From Byssochlamys sp. IMV 00236 (lineage: Eukaryota > Ascomycota > Eurotiomycetes > Eurotiales > Thermoascaceae): 13,793 nt of DNA. This document shows, one piece after another, positions 1 to 8,446 of the stretch; the first letter of the stretch is position 1, and every line of letters starts with the position of its first letter. The notes under the pieces were generated by a model. It was not told the origin of the DNA. It searched no databases and worked only from the letters and a program-made list of their open reading frames with translations. The stretch is from NCBI GenBank assembly GCA_001931875.2, contig MSJH02000078.1, positions 1-13,793 of the forward strand, in the 5' to 3' direction. Made by a program: the position numbers and the translations under genes.

Positions 1-994
1 GCTTGTCTACGTCTCTTGTGTTGAAGAGTACGGGGAGTGACAAGACGTTGGATCTTGGGGGCCTTGGTGTAAGCCTTCTTGCCTTCAGTCTTGGGTTGGA
101 CTTCACGGCGGATGACATACTTGCGAACATCGTCTTCCTTGGACAAGTTCTATTATTAAAGTAAGTATAGTGATTCATTTAACAACGTAATAACACGTAC
201 GAAGAACTTTCTAATCTTGGAAGCACGCTTGGGACCAAGACGCTTGGGAACGGTGGTGTCGGTCAAACCGGGAATATCTTGTTCACCTTGCTTGACGACG
301 ACAAGAGACAAGACAGAAAGATCAGGGCCGACGATACAACCACGGACAGACTTTCTCTTGCGTTCACCAGTACGGCGAGGACGGTAGCAAGAGTGACCCT
401 TGGACATCAAGAGCTTGACACGGTGGGGTAAAAGAACACCTTGCTTCATGGGGAAACCTTGCTTGTCGTTACCACCAGTGATACGGAAAACATAACCCTT
501 GAACTCGTCACCGAGAGCGTCGCCAGAGACTTCTTGAGCCATACGCTTGTCATAGAAGCCACGACTATAGATAAAGTTAGTTGATGCTCATGATCATTCT
601 TTAAAACTTACAGTCTACGTTCGTCTTCAATTTCAATCAACTTTTGGCAGCCGGTGGCTGGGTTAGCGATGTTCAACTACAAAAAAAAAGGTAAGCCAAA
701 GTGTTCTAATTGAAACAAGAGAGGGGATGGATAGCAAAAGGAAAGGACAGAAGGAAGGAAGTATGTGTGTGTGTATGTGTGCGCGTGTTCATGTTTGAAG
801 GAGAGAATGTAATTGAATTTGTTGACAGCAGTCGTTCTCCTTCTCTCTCTCTTACACATCTTTTCTCTCGTTTTCAATCTTTATAAATACATCTTATTTC
901 TTTAATCCATCTTTTAAATTAACTCATCCATCCTATCCTTCTTGTTTTCCCTCCTTTTACTATCCATCATCCACTTGATGTCGCTTACTTTCAT
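1..994 (-). CDS. RPS6: 40S ribosomal protein S6 (3' end beyond window)
   Basis: Structural protein of the small ribosomal subunit and, in this family, a TOR/S6-kinase target through its C-terminal serines. Minus-strand exons: 989-994 (only ATG AAA), 612-676, 201-564 and 1-149, joined by GT-AG introns of 312, 47 and 51 nt. The joined frame reads [20 protein letters not shown], then the [15 protein letters not shown] segment, [19 protein letters not shown] and, across the last junction, [22 protein letters not shown]. About 194 residues are visible of a usual 230-250; the basic C-terminal helix with the phosphorylation sites lies off the left edge. The start rests on the conserved MK-LNIANP N-terminus: a two-codon first coding exon followed by a long intron, the only long intron in this gene. 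Codon use is strongly biased to C-ending codons, as expected for high expression. Diverges from the pyrophosphatase gene. Identity is certain; the exon 1 assignment is inferred from reading frame and splice consensus. Confidence 0.95.
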
Positions 995-1636
995 GTTGGA
1001 AGAGAAGGAAACATGGCCCTTGGGCAGCCCATCATGCTTCAAATGGACGGGCGTCTCAAGTGTGCACACACGCGCACCCCCCTCGTAGCCCAGCTCTCGG
1101 AAACATTAGTGCGGCAAAAATGAAGTCACAATATCTGGGCGGATGTTTAAATTTTTGAAGGGGAAGGAATACCCTGAGGTTTTATCAAGATGAACAAGAT
1201 GTGCGCTGCTGTAGGGCATCTTTAATGATTCTTGACAGTAATAGTAAAAAGTATGCTTCAAAAGGGATAGTCATATGTGTATTCTCTCTTCAGAGTTAAT
1301 AAGCAGAAATAGAGACCAAAAAAAGAGAAACAATTTATTATGATAGTAGTGAGCATACAAACAATCCTGATAACAGGAAAAATAGTTTTTCCTAGATTAT
1401 TTAAACATGAAAAAGGACATTTGAAGAAGGGGAGTAGAATAAAAAGTTCCCTTAAGCAAAGATCATATAATACATATATGCACACATAATAATAATTAGA
1501 TGGACCAAGTTAAAAGAGCGCGTGAATTCACATGAATTTGTTTCCTCGACCTTGATGGATCGTCAATTTCTATGTATAAGCTTACGTTAACATAATTCTT
1601 TTCTTTTCCCTCCCTCTTTCTTTTTTCTGTTTCACC
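995..1636. promoter_or_regulatory. Divergent intergenic region RPS6 / pyrophosphatase
   Basis: 642 nt between the two start codons, with no credible gene. Seen: a 14-nt all-purine run on the plus strand at 998-1011, which is a pyrimidine tract directly 5' of the RPS6 ATG; a locally GC-richer stretch at about 1012-1110 (including GGCCCTTGGGCAGCCC at 1015-1030) that stands out from the AT-rich surroundings and probably belongs to the RPS6 promoter; and a long pyrimidine tract at about 1598-1632 just before the pyrophosphatase ATG. No clear TATA box was identified for either gene. The regulatory assignments are inference from position and composition. Confidence 0.5.
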
Positions 1637-2903
1637 ATGTCATCGACCTATCAAATATCTACCACTGGCACAGAATATACCTCCTCGCATAGAGTCTATA
1701 TTGGTAAGCTATCTTCACAAACAATAAAAGAAGCCCCCCACTGAGATACAAGTAGAACATAACGGACAAGTCATTTCGCCTTTTCACGATATTCCACTTT
1801 ATGCTGACAGTGAAAAAAAGATTGTCAACATGATTGTTGAAATCCCTCGATGGTCTAATGCTAAATACGAGGTAGATCTATATTTTATATATACTTTGTA
1901 GCTAATCGTAATTGTGTGTGTGTGTGTGTGTGCTTGTAGATCGCTACAGGTGAGAAATACAATCCTATCAAGCAAGACGTGAAAAAGGGCAAGGTACGAT
2001 TCGTTCGAAACTGTTTCCCTTATAAGGGTTATATTTGGAACTACGGTGCTCTACCCCAAGTAAAGGATAACATAAAGATAATGTGTGAATAATATTAATA
2101 TAGACCTGCTATAGACTTGGGAAGATCCAACTGTGATTTCAAAAGACACCAATGCTCGTGGAGATAACGATCCAATCGATGTATGTGAGATTGGACAAGA
2201 GATTGGATACAGAGGACAGATCAAACAAGTCAAGATTCTTGGCGTCATGGCCTTGCTCGATGAAGGGGAAACGGATTGGAAGTTGATAGCCATTGACATC
2301 AATGATCCATTGGCGGATAAAGTCAATGGTATATATATATATATATATGTAATCTTTATCTTTGTTTGGGTATAAATTAATCCTCATATAGATATCCAGG
2401 ATGTGGAAAAGTACTTTCCTCAATTGATTAATGCCACACGCCATTGGTTCAAGATCTACAAGATGCCTGATGGAAAGCCAGCGAATCAGTTTGCATTTAA
2501 TGGTCAATGCAAGGACAAGGTAATGCTACCTGTCAATTGATGTGACATTAACTCACCAATGATAGACTTATGCAGAAGCAGTTGTAAAGGAAACACATGA
2601 GGCATGGAAACGGTTGATCGAAGGAAGAACTCCTTGTAAAGCAAATACTCACGACATTAGCATGTAAGTAAATGGAATTCGTGAGATAAGCATCCTAATT
2701 TTTATTTTTAAGGACAAACTTTACAAACAAACATTCACCTTATGTTTTGAATACGTTTAATGATAAGGAATTAGAAAAGGTAAGTAAAAGGGCAAACATA
2801 TGCTTCTTACTAAAGTCCTATTTAGGCCTTGGTTAAACAAAAGAATAAGAAAGATATTGAAGGCAAAGATAACAAGTGGTACTTTTTAAAGTCGCAGCTT
2901 TAA
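1637..2903 (+). CDS. IPP1: Inorganic pyrophosphatase, family I (cytosolic type)
   Basis: Soluble Mg-dependent enzyme hydrolysing pyrophosphate to two phosphates, driving biosynthetic reactions forward. Eight exons: 1637-1703, 1756-1871, 1940-2059, 2115-2328, 2392-2519, 2566-2663, 2713-2779, 2826-2903; introns 46-68 nt. The product is 295 aa (yeast Ipp1 is 286-287) and colinear with the family throughout: [40 protein letters not shown]. The signature GDNDPIDV gives metal-binding Asp118, Asp120 and Asp123; [16 protein letters not shown] adds Asp150 and Asp155; EDVEKYFPxL is present as [10 protein letters not shown]. It ends [10 protein letters not shown], like the yeast NKWFFISG end. No signal peptide or targeting extension is visible, so it is probably cytosolic. 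Intron 1 ends in AAGTAG, a tandem acceptor; the distal site gives the family-typical VYIEHNG, the proximal site adds one valine. The gene shares its upstream region with RPS6. Confidence 0.96.
1913..1932 (+). repeat. (TG)10 microsatellite in pyrophosphatase intron 2
   Basis: Ten perfect TG units lie a few bases before the intron 2 acceptor (TGCTTGTAG) and take the place of a normal pyrimidine tract. The repeat is likely length-variable between strains. Confidence 0.9.
2330..2348 (+). repeat. (TA)n microsatellite in pyrophosphatase intron 4
   Basis: An uninterrupted alternating TA run of about nine units starts one base after the donor G, so the donor is GTATAT. Length change would alter the intron only. 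Confidence 0.9.
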
Positions 2904-3536
2904 ATCGTTTTCTTTGCACACATACACACACACATATATATATATATAAATAGATAACAGTTATGCATCCTGCATTTGTCATTTATTTTCATCAAAAGTC
3001 AAGGAAAAAATAGTTTTTGCAAATTGATAAAAAAAAAAGGGGGGAAAGAAAGAATTTACTAAAGTTACTGCTTCATGTCTCTAATGAATCACTTTATCAC
3101 AAGCATAAAAAATACAAAAATCGGAAGTTTAAACATTAAGCGTGCTTGCAGGTCCTAATTTGGCTTCTTGTACCTCCACAGATTTATTTGAAATATTTGG
3201 TTTCTCCTTCTTTTTCTTGTATTCTTTATTCTTCTACTCTTTTTATTCTTTTTTTTTTTTATCCACTCCTTTCCTTTTAGGCGCCCTCTGCTTGTTTTGA
3301 GTGCGTCATACCAACGATTGCTGCCGTAGTCATAGCAACTGAGTCAGTATCACAAAGAAAGAAAAATAGAGAAAGCTGCAAGAGCCAAAAAAAAAAAAAT
3401 AACGCCCAGTTGATCCGATTGTATAAAAATATCCCTTTTTATTTTTCCCAGCCTTTTTCTTTTTCTTTTTTTTCCTTCCCTTCAACTTTTATTATTTTTT
3501 TCAATCAACCCATTCCCTTCCTTTAAACGACTTAAA
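2904..3536 (+). promoter_or_regulatory. 3' flank of pyrophosphatase and promoter of SH3 gene
   Basis: 633 nt without a gene. It opens with a compound CA/TA microsatellite at 2917-2949 in the presumed pyrophosphatase 3' UTR. Upstream of the SH3 gene there is a consensus bZIP site TGAGTCA (AP-1/Gcn4 type) at 3340-3346, a TATA-like TATAAAAA at 3422-3429, and long T/C tracts at about 3440-3530 leading to the start codon. The order bZIP site, TATA, pyrimidine tract, ATG is promoter-like. Factor binding is inference from the consensus only. Confidence 0.45.
2917..2949 (+). repeat. Compound (CA)n(TA)n microsatellite
   Basis: Alternating purine-pyrimidine run of about 33 nt, CA units followed by TA units, starting 14 nt after the pyrophosphatase stop codon and so probably in its 3' UTR. 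Confidence 0.85.
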
Positions 3537-4409
3537 ATGAGCTTAAATACAGTGATCACACTTGCCCTTTTGTTAAAAAAGGTAACAGAATTAATCGCCA
3601 AGACAACATAAAAATAAACTTTATATAGATGACTCAAAAGACGGCCACCAAAAAGAGCTTTCGAACAAAAAAATCCAATTGCCCTGATACGCAGTCATCA
3701 TCTTCTTGTTCATTACCAAGCAGTCCTATCAGCAATCACCATACAACTAGTAATAGTAATAGTAGTAGTGATGATGATGATGACGAAGAAGAAGAAATGG
3801 AAAGAAGATTAGACAAGACGTCTACTATTCAACCATCTACATTGAAAACTACTTTAGAAGGCATGATGAGTACAACTACCATCAAGGAAGATTCTGAAGT
3901 TGTGGTCAATGTGACAGATAAAGAAGTAAATAAACTGACATTGTCCTTGCTTCCCCCCCCTATTTAACGTTTCAATTCTGTGTGTTTTTTAGGTATCAGC
4001 TGGTAAATACAACAAGAGAAAACAATAACTTAATTAGATAACACATTAGACTAGGTTCTGCAACTGTGATCATACGTGATTTTGCTTATCCTAAAGATTC
4101 ACCACTTCATTTTGGAAATCCTTTGCCCAACAATCAATCGACGATCTCATTATCTTCCCCAGATTTTACAGGAAGAGATGCTCGTGCCCTATTTGACTTT
4201 ATACCAGAAACGGAATACGAAATAGAGCTAAAAGCAGGGCAAATCATTTGGGTCCAGTACCGCCAGTGCCCTGTAAGTTATTGTGGGCAATGTTCTAAAA
4301 AAAAAATAAAACAATACTGACTGTATGTTCTCTCTTGTAGGGTTGGTTAATTGCAGATGTACATGATCAAACTGGCCTAGTGCCTGAATCCTATGTGGAA
4401 TTTATTTAA
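3537..4409 (+). CDS. SH3-domain adaptor protein, Nbp2/Skb5-like
   Basis: Small adaptor with one C-terminal SH3 domain; Nbp2 (budding yeast) and Skb5 (fission yeast) link phosphatases or PAK kinase to MAPK pathways, so a signalling role is inferred. Exons: 3537-3581, 3629-3925, 3993-4002 (10 nt), 4055-4272, 4341-4409; product 212 aa. N-terminal half is Ser/Thr-rich with an acidic run (about residues 63-71, encoded by GAT/GAA repeats). Then comes VIIRDFAYPKDSPLHFG (122-138), followed by the SH3 domain at about 159-212 with ALFDF (162-166), GW (191-192) and LVPESYV (203-209), ending FI-stop. The 10-nt exon is needed: skipping it brings a stop a few codons later, and reading on past it also meets a stop. 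Start is uncertain: exon 1 encodes MSLNTVITLALLLKK, while exon 2 itself begins with an in-frame ATG at 3629 (197-aa form). The SH3 call is firm; Nbp2/Skb5 orthology is moderate. Confidence 0.85.
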
Positions 4410-6851
4410 TGTATTATATATATTAACCCACGCACACAAATAAAAAGATGTATCAAGACTAACCTTTTCGTGTTTCATCAACGTAACATTTGAGCATTAC
4501 ACCAGCCACTTTAAGTTGTTTGAGCGCACCCTTAAGAATACACAAATAAGGTAAGTGTAACACTAAGTCAGTTTCTTGATTCTTGGCTTGCTTATTAGGG
4601 AGAAAGGCAGAGAAGGGTATATCAACAAGCGACCTAATGGATGAAGAGAAAGTGACTGCAATAAGTGCGTTTAATTCAAAGGTTTGACAAGGTTTATTCC
4701 TTTACCCCAATCTTTTTGTATGAACAATGTACGATGTGAGTTTAAAATCAGCTGAGCTTTTTATTTTTCATATGAGGTTTGTGTAGTTCAACCAGAAAAG
4801 GGGGAGGCTTAAGAGCAAAAACTGGGATTATCACTTCGGTTCAAATTTAGGCTGATTTATTTTAGCCTTGTATCAATCGATATAATATGGATTTGTGCAA
4901 ACCTCCCTAATACGTACTCTTTATTCGCACACTTAAAAAATGATAATTTCAGACAACAAATAACAAAAGATAGCTCATAAGAAGCAAGAGAATGAATAAA
5001 GAAATGATTAGTAAATCAGTTATTTACATTGATATTAAGTCTCTAACAACTTTTCATTTTGTTATAAAGTGCTGACCACATTTATCTTCTCTCAAAAATA
5101 TCAAGTTCATTTTATGTATTAAATGCTGTCTTTTAAATAATAAAGAAGGCATAGAAAGTCAACTAAAGTGTTTATTGCTATTGAGCTTGCAATGCGAATA
5201 ATTCATGAAAAAAGTATATCTTATTGTATTCTATGTTTATCCTTTGTCCGAAGGGAACTTTTTTCAGCTGCTGCTTTTTAACCGGAATATTACTCAATGG
5301 ATTCAAACATTAACTCACACCGTGTTTGTCCACGTTAGTTCTATAGTAACTTGCTCTAAAATATCTGCAAATTATCCATAATAGGACAATATCCTTCCAT
5401 TTCCGTTGAACCCGAGTTTTTCTTGCGAGAGTTGAGTAGCTGTTCCCTGTCACCTTTTTCTTTGCCTTTTTCTTCTTTTCTTTCTTATTTGCACGACTTA
5501 TTAAACCTTAAGCTAATGTTTAATAATTCTATAATAATACATTGTATCAAGGATAATGTCTTGTTAAAGAGACTTGGTTCATAGGAGAACTGTTTCTTTT
5601 TCGTTCCATTTGTAACACACACATACTGTTTCTCTTTTTTTTTTTGAAATAGGCTTTCTTAAATATTACATTTTAATTTTTAAATGAGATCAACTGCTTT
5701 GCTAAGCATAGAGAAAACAGATCAATAAGACATATTAAAAACTCTTTATGCTATTTTCCTAATATGATCTTGAAGCCTATGTTTTCTCTTTCTCTCTTAT
5801 TTCCTTTTAGGCTTGGGGTAATAATCTTGGATAAACCGAAACTGTTTTCTAGCTGCTCGGTAAAGAATTCAAAGGGCTTTTCCTTCGTCAAACACATAAT
5901 TCTATACTTGACGCTATCTGTTGTAAGAATTGAATATGGTAGCTTATGCCTTGTTTAAAAATGTTCCTAAAGTTTTCTCTGCGCCATCATCCTTAACTTT
6001 TTCTTGCTGATACAAACAGACACGAATGTTTGTCAAAAGCTCTATCTGCATATCATTGTTTTCGATGGTTTCCATAGAGACAATCATTTTTTTTCCCATT
6101 ATATTTAATTTGTTAAAGCAATCAAAATAAATCTTTAACCATCCTTTATCTGTCAAACGAATCCTATTTTCTTTGGATTTTCAGGTTCAATCAACCTCGG
6201 AAATGTTATACCTTGTTTAGTTACTATAAAAGTAAAATTAGATGATGAACTTTACAGGGAGTGAGGACCACAATGATGGTTCTTTATACCAGAGCAGCCA
6301 TTTTTTATAAGCAAATCTCCTTGAAAGAAAGGAGGAAAGGGGGAGAAGACGATAAGATAGACAAAAACAGAGAAGGAAATACACCTATGAAATTTATATA
6401 ACTCATGAGCTTTAAAAAAAGTTAGATTGGTAAACCCACTTTTTAAAGAGAGAGAAAGGGGGTAGAAATGGAAGCAGACACGTACATAAACTGTGGCGCA
6501 AAACGAAGGTCAGATTACCTTTAAAAGAAATAAAAGGAATGATCCATTTGCTGAAAAGAACTATTTTAAAACATGCGTTTTTACGTTTATTATTGTTTAA
6601 ATTAAGAACTTTTTTAAGAAAACAATGAAAGAGGAAAAGGAGTAAGGTTGTGCGCATTTCTATTAAGTGTAAAAAAAAGAAGAAGAAGCAATAATTCATG
6701 AGACTACACATACTTGCAAACGAAAGAAGCAAAAAAAGAGAAATTACAAAAGGGCAATACATAAGTGGCATATAAAACTTGAAAGCATATGGATAGCGCA
6801 ATTTCCGGCTTTTAGGAATATACACGGTAGAGAAAAGAACCATTGCTATCT
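4410..6851. other. Large gap with weak signs of decayed minus-strand coding sequence
   Basis: 2.4 kb between the SH3 gene and the homeodomain gene with no gene I can defend. The minus strand carries a run of unusually long stop-free blocks in shifting frames: 5944-6180 (79 codons), 5751-5954 (68, overlapping the previous one by a frame change at a T5A3 run), 5547-5672 (42), 5178-5507 (110 codons broken by a single TAA at 5310-5312), 5054-5158 (35) and 4459-4701 (81). Some contain protein-like segments, for example TKEKPFEFFTEQLENSFGL and IYFFHELFALQAQ, but I recognise no family. At this base composition stops fall about every 14 codons, so one or two such blocks per strand are expected by chance; five or six on one strand is suggestive only. 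The part nearest the homeodomain gene (6412-6851) is a pyrimidine-rich minus-strand stretch, probably its 3' UTR. No inverted or direct terminal repeats of a transposon were noticed. Confidence 0.3.
4439..4444 (+). terminator. Poly(A) signal AATAAA of SH3 gene
   Basis: Canonical AATAAA about 30 nt after the SH3 stop codon on the coding strand. Its use as a polyadenylation signal is inferred from position. Confidence 0.55.
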
Positions 6852-7379
6852 TTAGAAGTCACGAAACAGCATTGCATCGATTGATGTGGGGCTAGAATGA
6901 GCTGAGGACGAAGGGCTGAGGGCAAAGGCAGGTGGTGGATGAAGGGGCGGAAGTGATAGAGATTTGATCAAACTAGGAGATGGTAAGGGAGAAACCGGCG
7001 GCGAGACAAACATACTTCGACGCTGCTGTTGAGGGGTAACTCTCTCTCGTGTTCTTGTCGACTGTCGCTTATTTTGAAACCATATCTGCACAGTTCTTGG
7101 ACTCATTCCCAATCGTTTGCCTAGCTCTATGCGAAGTTCGGTTGATGGAAAACATGTCTGTTGAAAGACTCGGTTCAATATGTACAGCTGTGAGGGGGAT
7201 GCTCGCTTTCTTTTCGCTTTTACCGGCTCATCGGATTCGTAGAGGACACTATCAGTCCTTGTTGGAGATAAAAGGCTGGATACATGAAGGATTGATGGCT
7301 TTGTTGGCTGTCTTGTGTAGAAATAGCCATTGGTATTGACAATGTCTGAAAGCGAAGGTAAAGTACATGCAGATTTCAT
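6852..7379 (-). CDS. Homeodomain transcription factor (175 aa)
   Basis: Sequence-specific DNA-binding regulator, expected in the nucleus; target genes unknown. Intronless, 175 aa. The homeodomain spans about residues 53-112 (KAKRKRASPSQLYILNRVF to the recognition helix). Diagnostic residues by homeodomain numbering are Leu16 (L68), Phe20 (F72), Trp48 (W100), Phe49, Gln50 (Q102), Asn51 (N103) and Arg53 (R105) in VQIWFQNKR; Gln50 predicts an ATTA/TAAT-core preference. This is a typical 60-residue domain, not the three-residue-longer TALE class. The C-terminal third is Ser/Pro-rich with several SP sites, which are possible targets of proline-directed kinases. Start chosen at MKSACTLPSL because it has A at -3; an in-frame ATG 18 codons upstream would add an F-rich peptide encoded by a homopolymer and is not credible. 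Its long flanks (about 1.07 kb upstream, and the 2.4-kb gap downstream) set it apart from its compact neighbours. Confidence 0.9.
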   Translation of the reverse strand: MKSACTLPSLSDIVNTNGYFYTRQPTKPSILHVSSLLSPTRTDSVLYESDEPVKAKRKRASPSQLYILNRVFQQTCFPSTELRIELGKRLGMSPRTVQIWFQNKRQSTRTRERVTPQQQRRSMFVSPPVSPLPSPSLIKSLSLPPLHPPPAFALSPSSSAHSSPTSIDAMLFRDF

Positions 7380-7410
7380 GATAAGAAAGAAGAAGAGATG
7401 TGTTTGAAGG

Positions 7411-7430
7411 AAAAAAAAAAAAAAAAAAAA
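7411..7430 (-). repeat. T20 homopolymer upstream of homeodomain start
   Basis: Twenty A on the plus strand, T20 in the sense of the homeodomain gene. If transcribed it is 5' UTR; if not, it is a poly(dA:dT) nucleosome-depleting promoter element. The sequence does not say which. Confidence 0.9.
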
Positions 7431-8357
7431 CAAAGTTACAGTACTATTTTATATCCTTTTTAAACAATCGCTCTTCTTCAGCATCATTCTAGCTCTATAT
7501 TAAGAAACACTCCCCTTATCTTCGCTTTGATACCTCCTATCTCTCTCTCTCTTTCTTATTCACACAACTAATATTTCCCCGCAGGTTTGCCCCCACAGCT
7601 TTAACTTAATTTTAAGCCTGGCTCTTCCCTTTCCCCTTTTTTAAGATAAACCAAAAAGATTAACCTTATTATTGACATATTAAGCTTTTATGCATTTGTT
7701 TTGCACCCCCTCTCTATCTCTCATATAAATGCTCGCTAATTGTATTTCTCCTAAACTGAAATCTAGAAATGTCTATTCATTGCCACGCTATATAGAAGCA
7801 ATCTTTATAATATATATATAAGCTTCTGTTGTTCATTAGATTATATTAAAGAATATTGTTATTCCTTGTTTAATTCTTTGTATAGATTCAGGGACTATTT
7901 TTTCACATCAATCATTTAACCATCATCTTTTTTTTTCATCTTTATTATATTGTTATTACCTGAATAACATGTATGCAGCTTTCTCCTTGATTTATAACAA
8001 AAGATATCCTCCTTTTTCCTATTCACATAAAACAAAAGAAAAGGATAGGAAAGATATGGGGGGCAATGAAGAACATATACACTTTATAAATGGTTGATTT
8101 TCATATTAACTTTTTAATTTTACGATATTAAACGATCAAACAATGACGATAACTTACGTTAACGTTCACTCCTCCTTTCCTTCTCCTTCTACTTGTATAT
8201 AAACCAGCAGATCAATTACTATTCTCCGAATAAACAAAAAGGGAGAACAAATCCAAAGATGTATTCTCCTGGGGCGAAAGGGATATTTTTTCATCGGCCA
8301 CAATTCCGATTTTGACACATTTCAAAACTTTAAAATTCCTTTAATTTTACATCTGCT

Positions 8358-8363
8358 TTTATT
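8358..8363 (-). terminator. Possible poly(A) signal AATAAA of Hsp70
   Basis: TTTATT on the plus strand, about 85 nt downstream of the Hsp70 stop codon. It is one of few canonical hexamers in this 3' flank. Confidence 0.4.
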
Positions 8364-8446
8364 TTATATAAGATTTACAAACAAAAAGTGGTCGAAATGC
8401 CTTTTTTTTTAAATAACGTTGATCATTTTCTCTGATTGATAACAAT

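Larger units (their letters stand above)
7380..8446 (-). promoter_or_regulatory. Homeodomain gene upstream region and Hsp70 3' flank
   Basis: 1.07 kb without a gene. It holds a T20 tract on the minus strand (7411-7430) about 31 nt before the homeodomain start, a CT-rich microsatellite near 7539-7556, and many short T/C runs in the remainder. Towards the right end a minus-strand AATAAA at 8358-8363 lies about 85 nt past the Hsp70 stop codon. Both flanking genes are on the minus strand, so this region should contain the Hsp70 3' UTR and the homeodomain promoter. No open frame with coding character was seen. Confidence 0.5.

Noticed and set aside
677..988. Box C/D snoRNA inside RPS6 intron 1
   Set aside because: A GATGATGG stretch near the donor resembles a C box, but no matching D box CTGA was found in the intron on the transcribed strand.
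998..1011. 5'-TOP-like translational control element of RPS6 (also 10539-10564 for Hsp70)
   Set aside because: Similar pyrimidine tracts precede most genes in the window, including the pyrophosphatase and the SH3 gene, so they are a general promoter or 5' UTR property here and not specific to translation-machinery genes.
2139..2507. Minus-strand frames of 91 and 122 codons opposite the pyrophosphatase
   Set aside because: They are antisense shadows of the conserved exons 4 and 5, span an AT microsatellite intron and show no domain.
6180..6200. GGTTCAATCAACC as a tRNA T-arm
   Set aside because: The loop is too short for the paired stem and no acceptor, D or anticodon stem can be built around it.
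6412..6843. 143-codon minus-strand open frame starting nine bases after the homeodomain stop codon
   Set aside because: The stretch is pyrimidine-rich on the minus strand, which removes stop codons; the translation is a monotonous Phe/Leu/Ser/Cys-rich string without domain features. It is most likely homeodomain 3' UTR.
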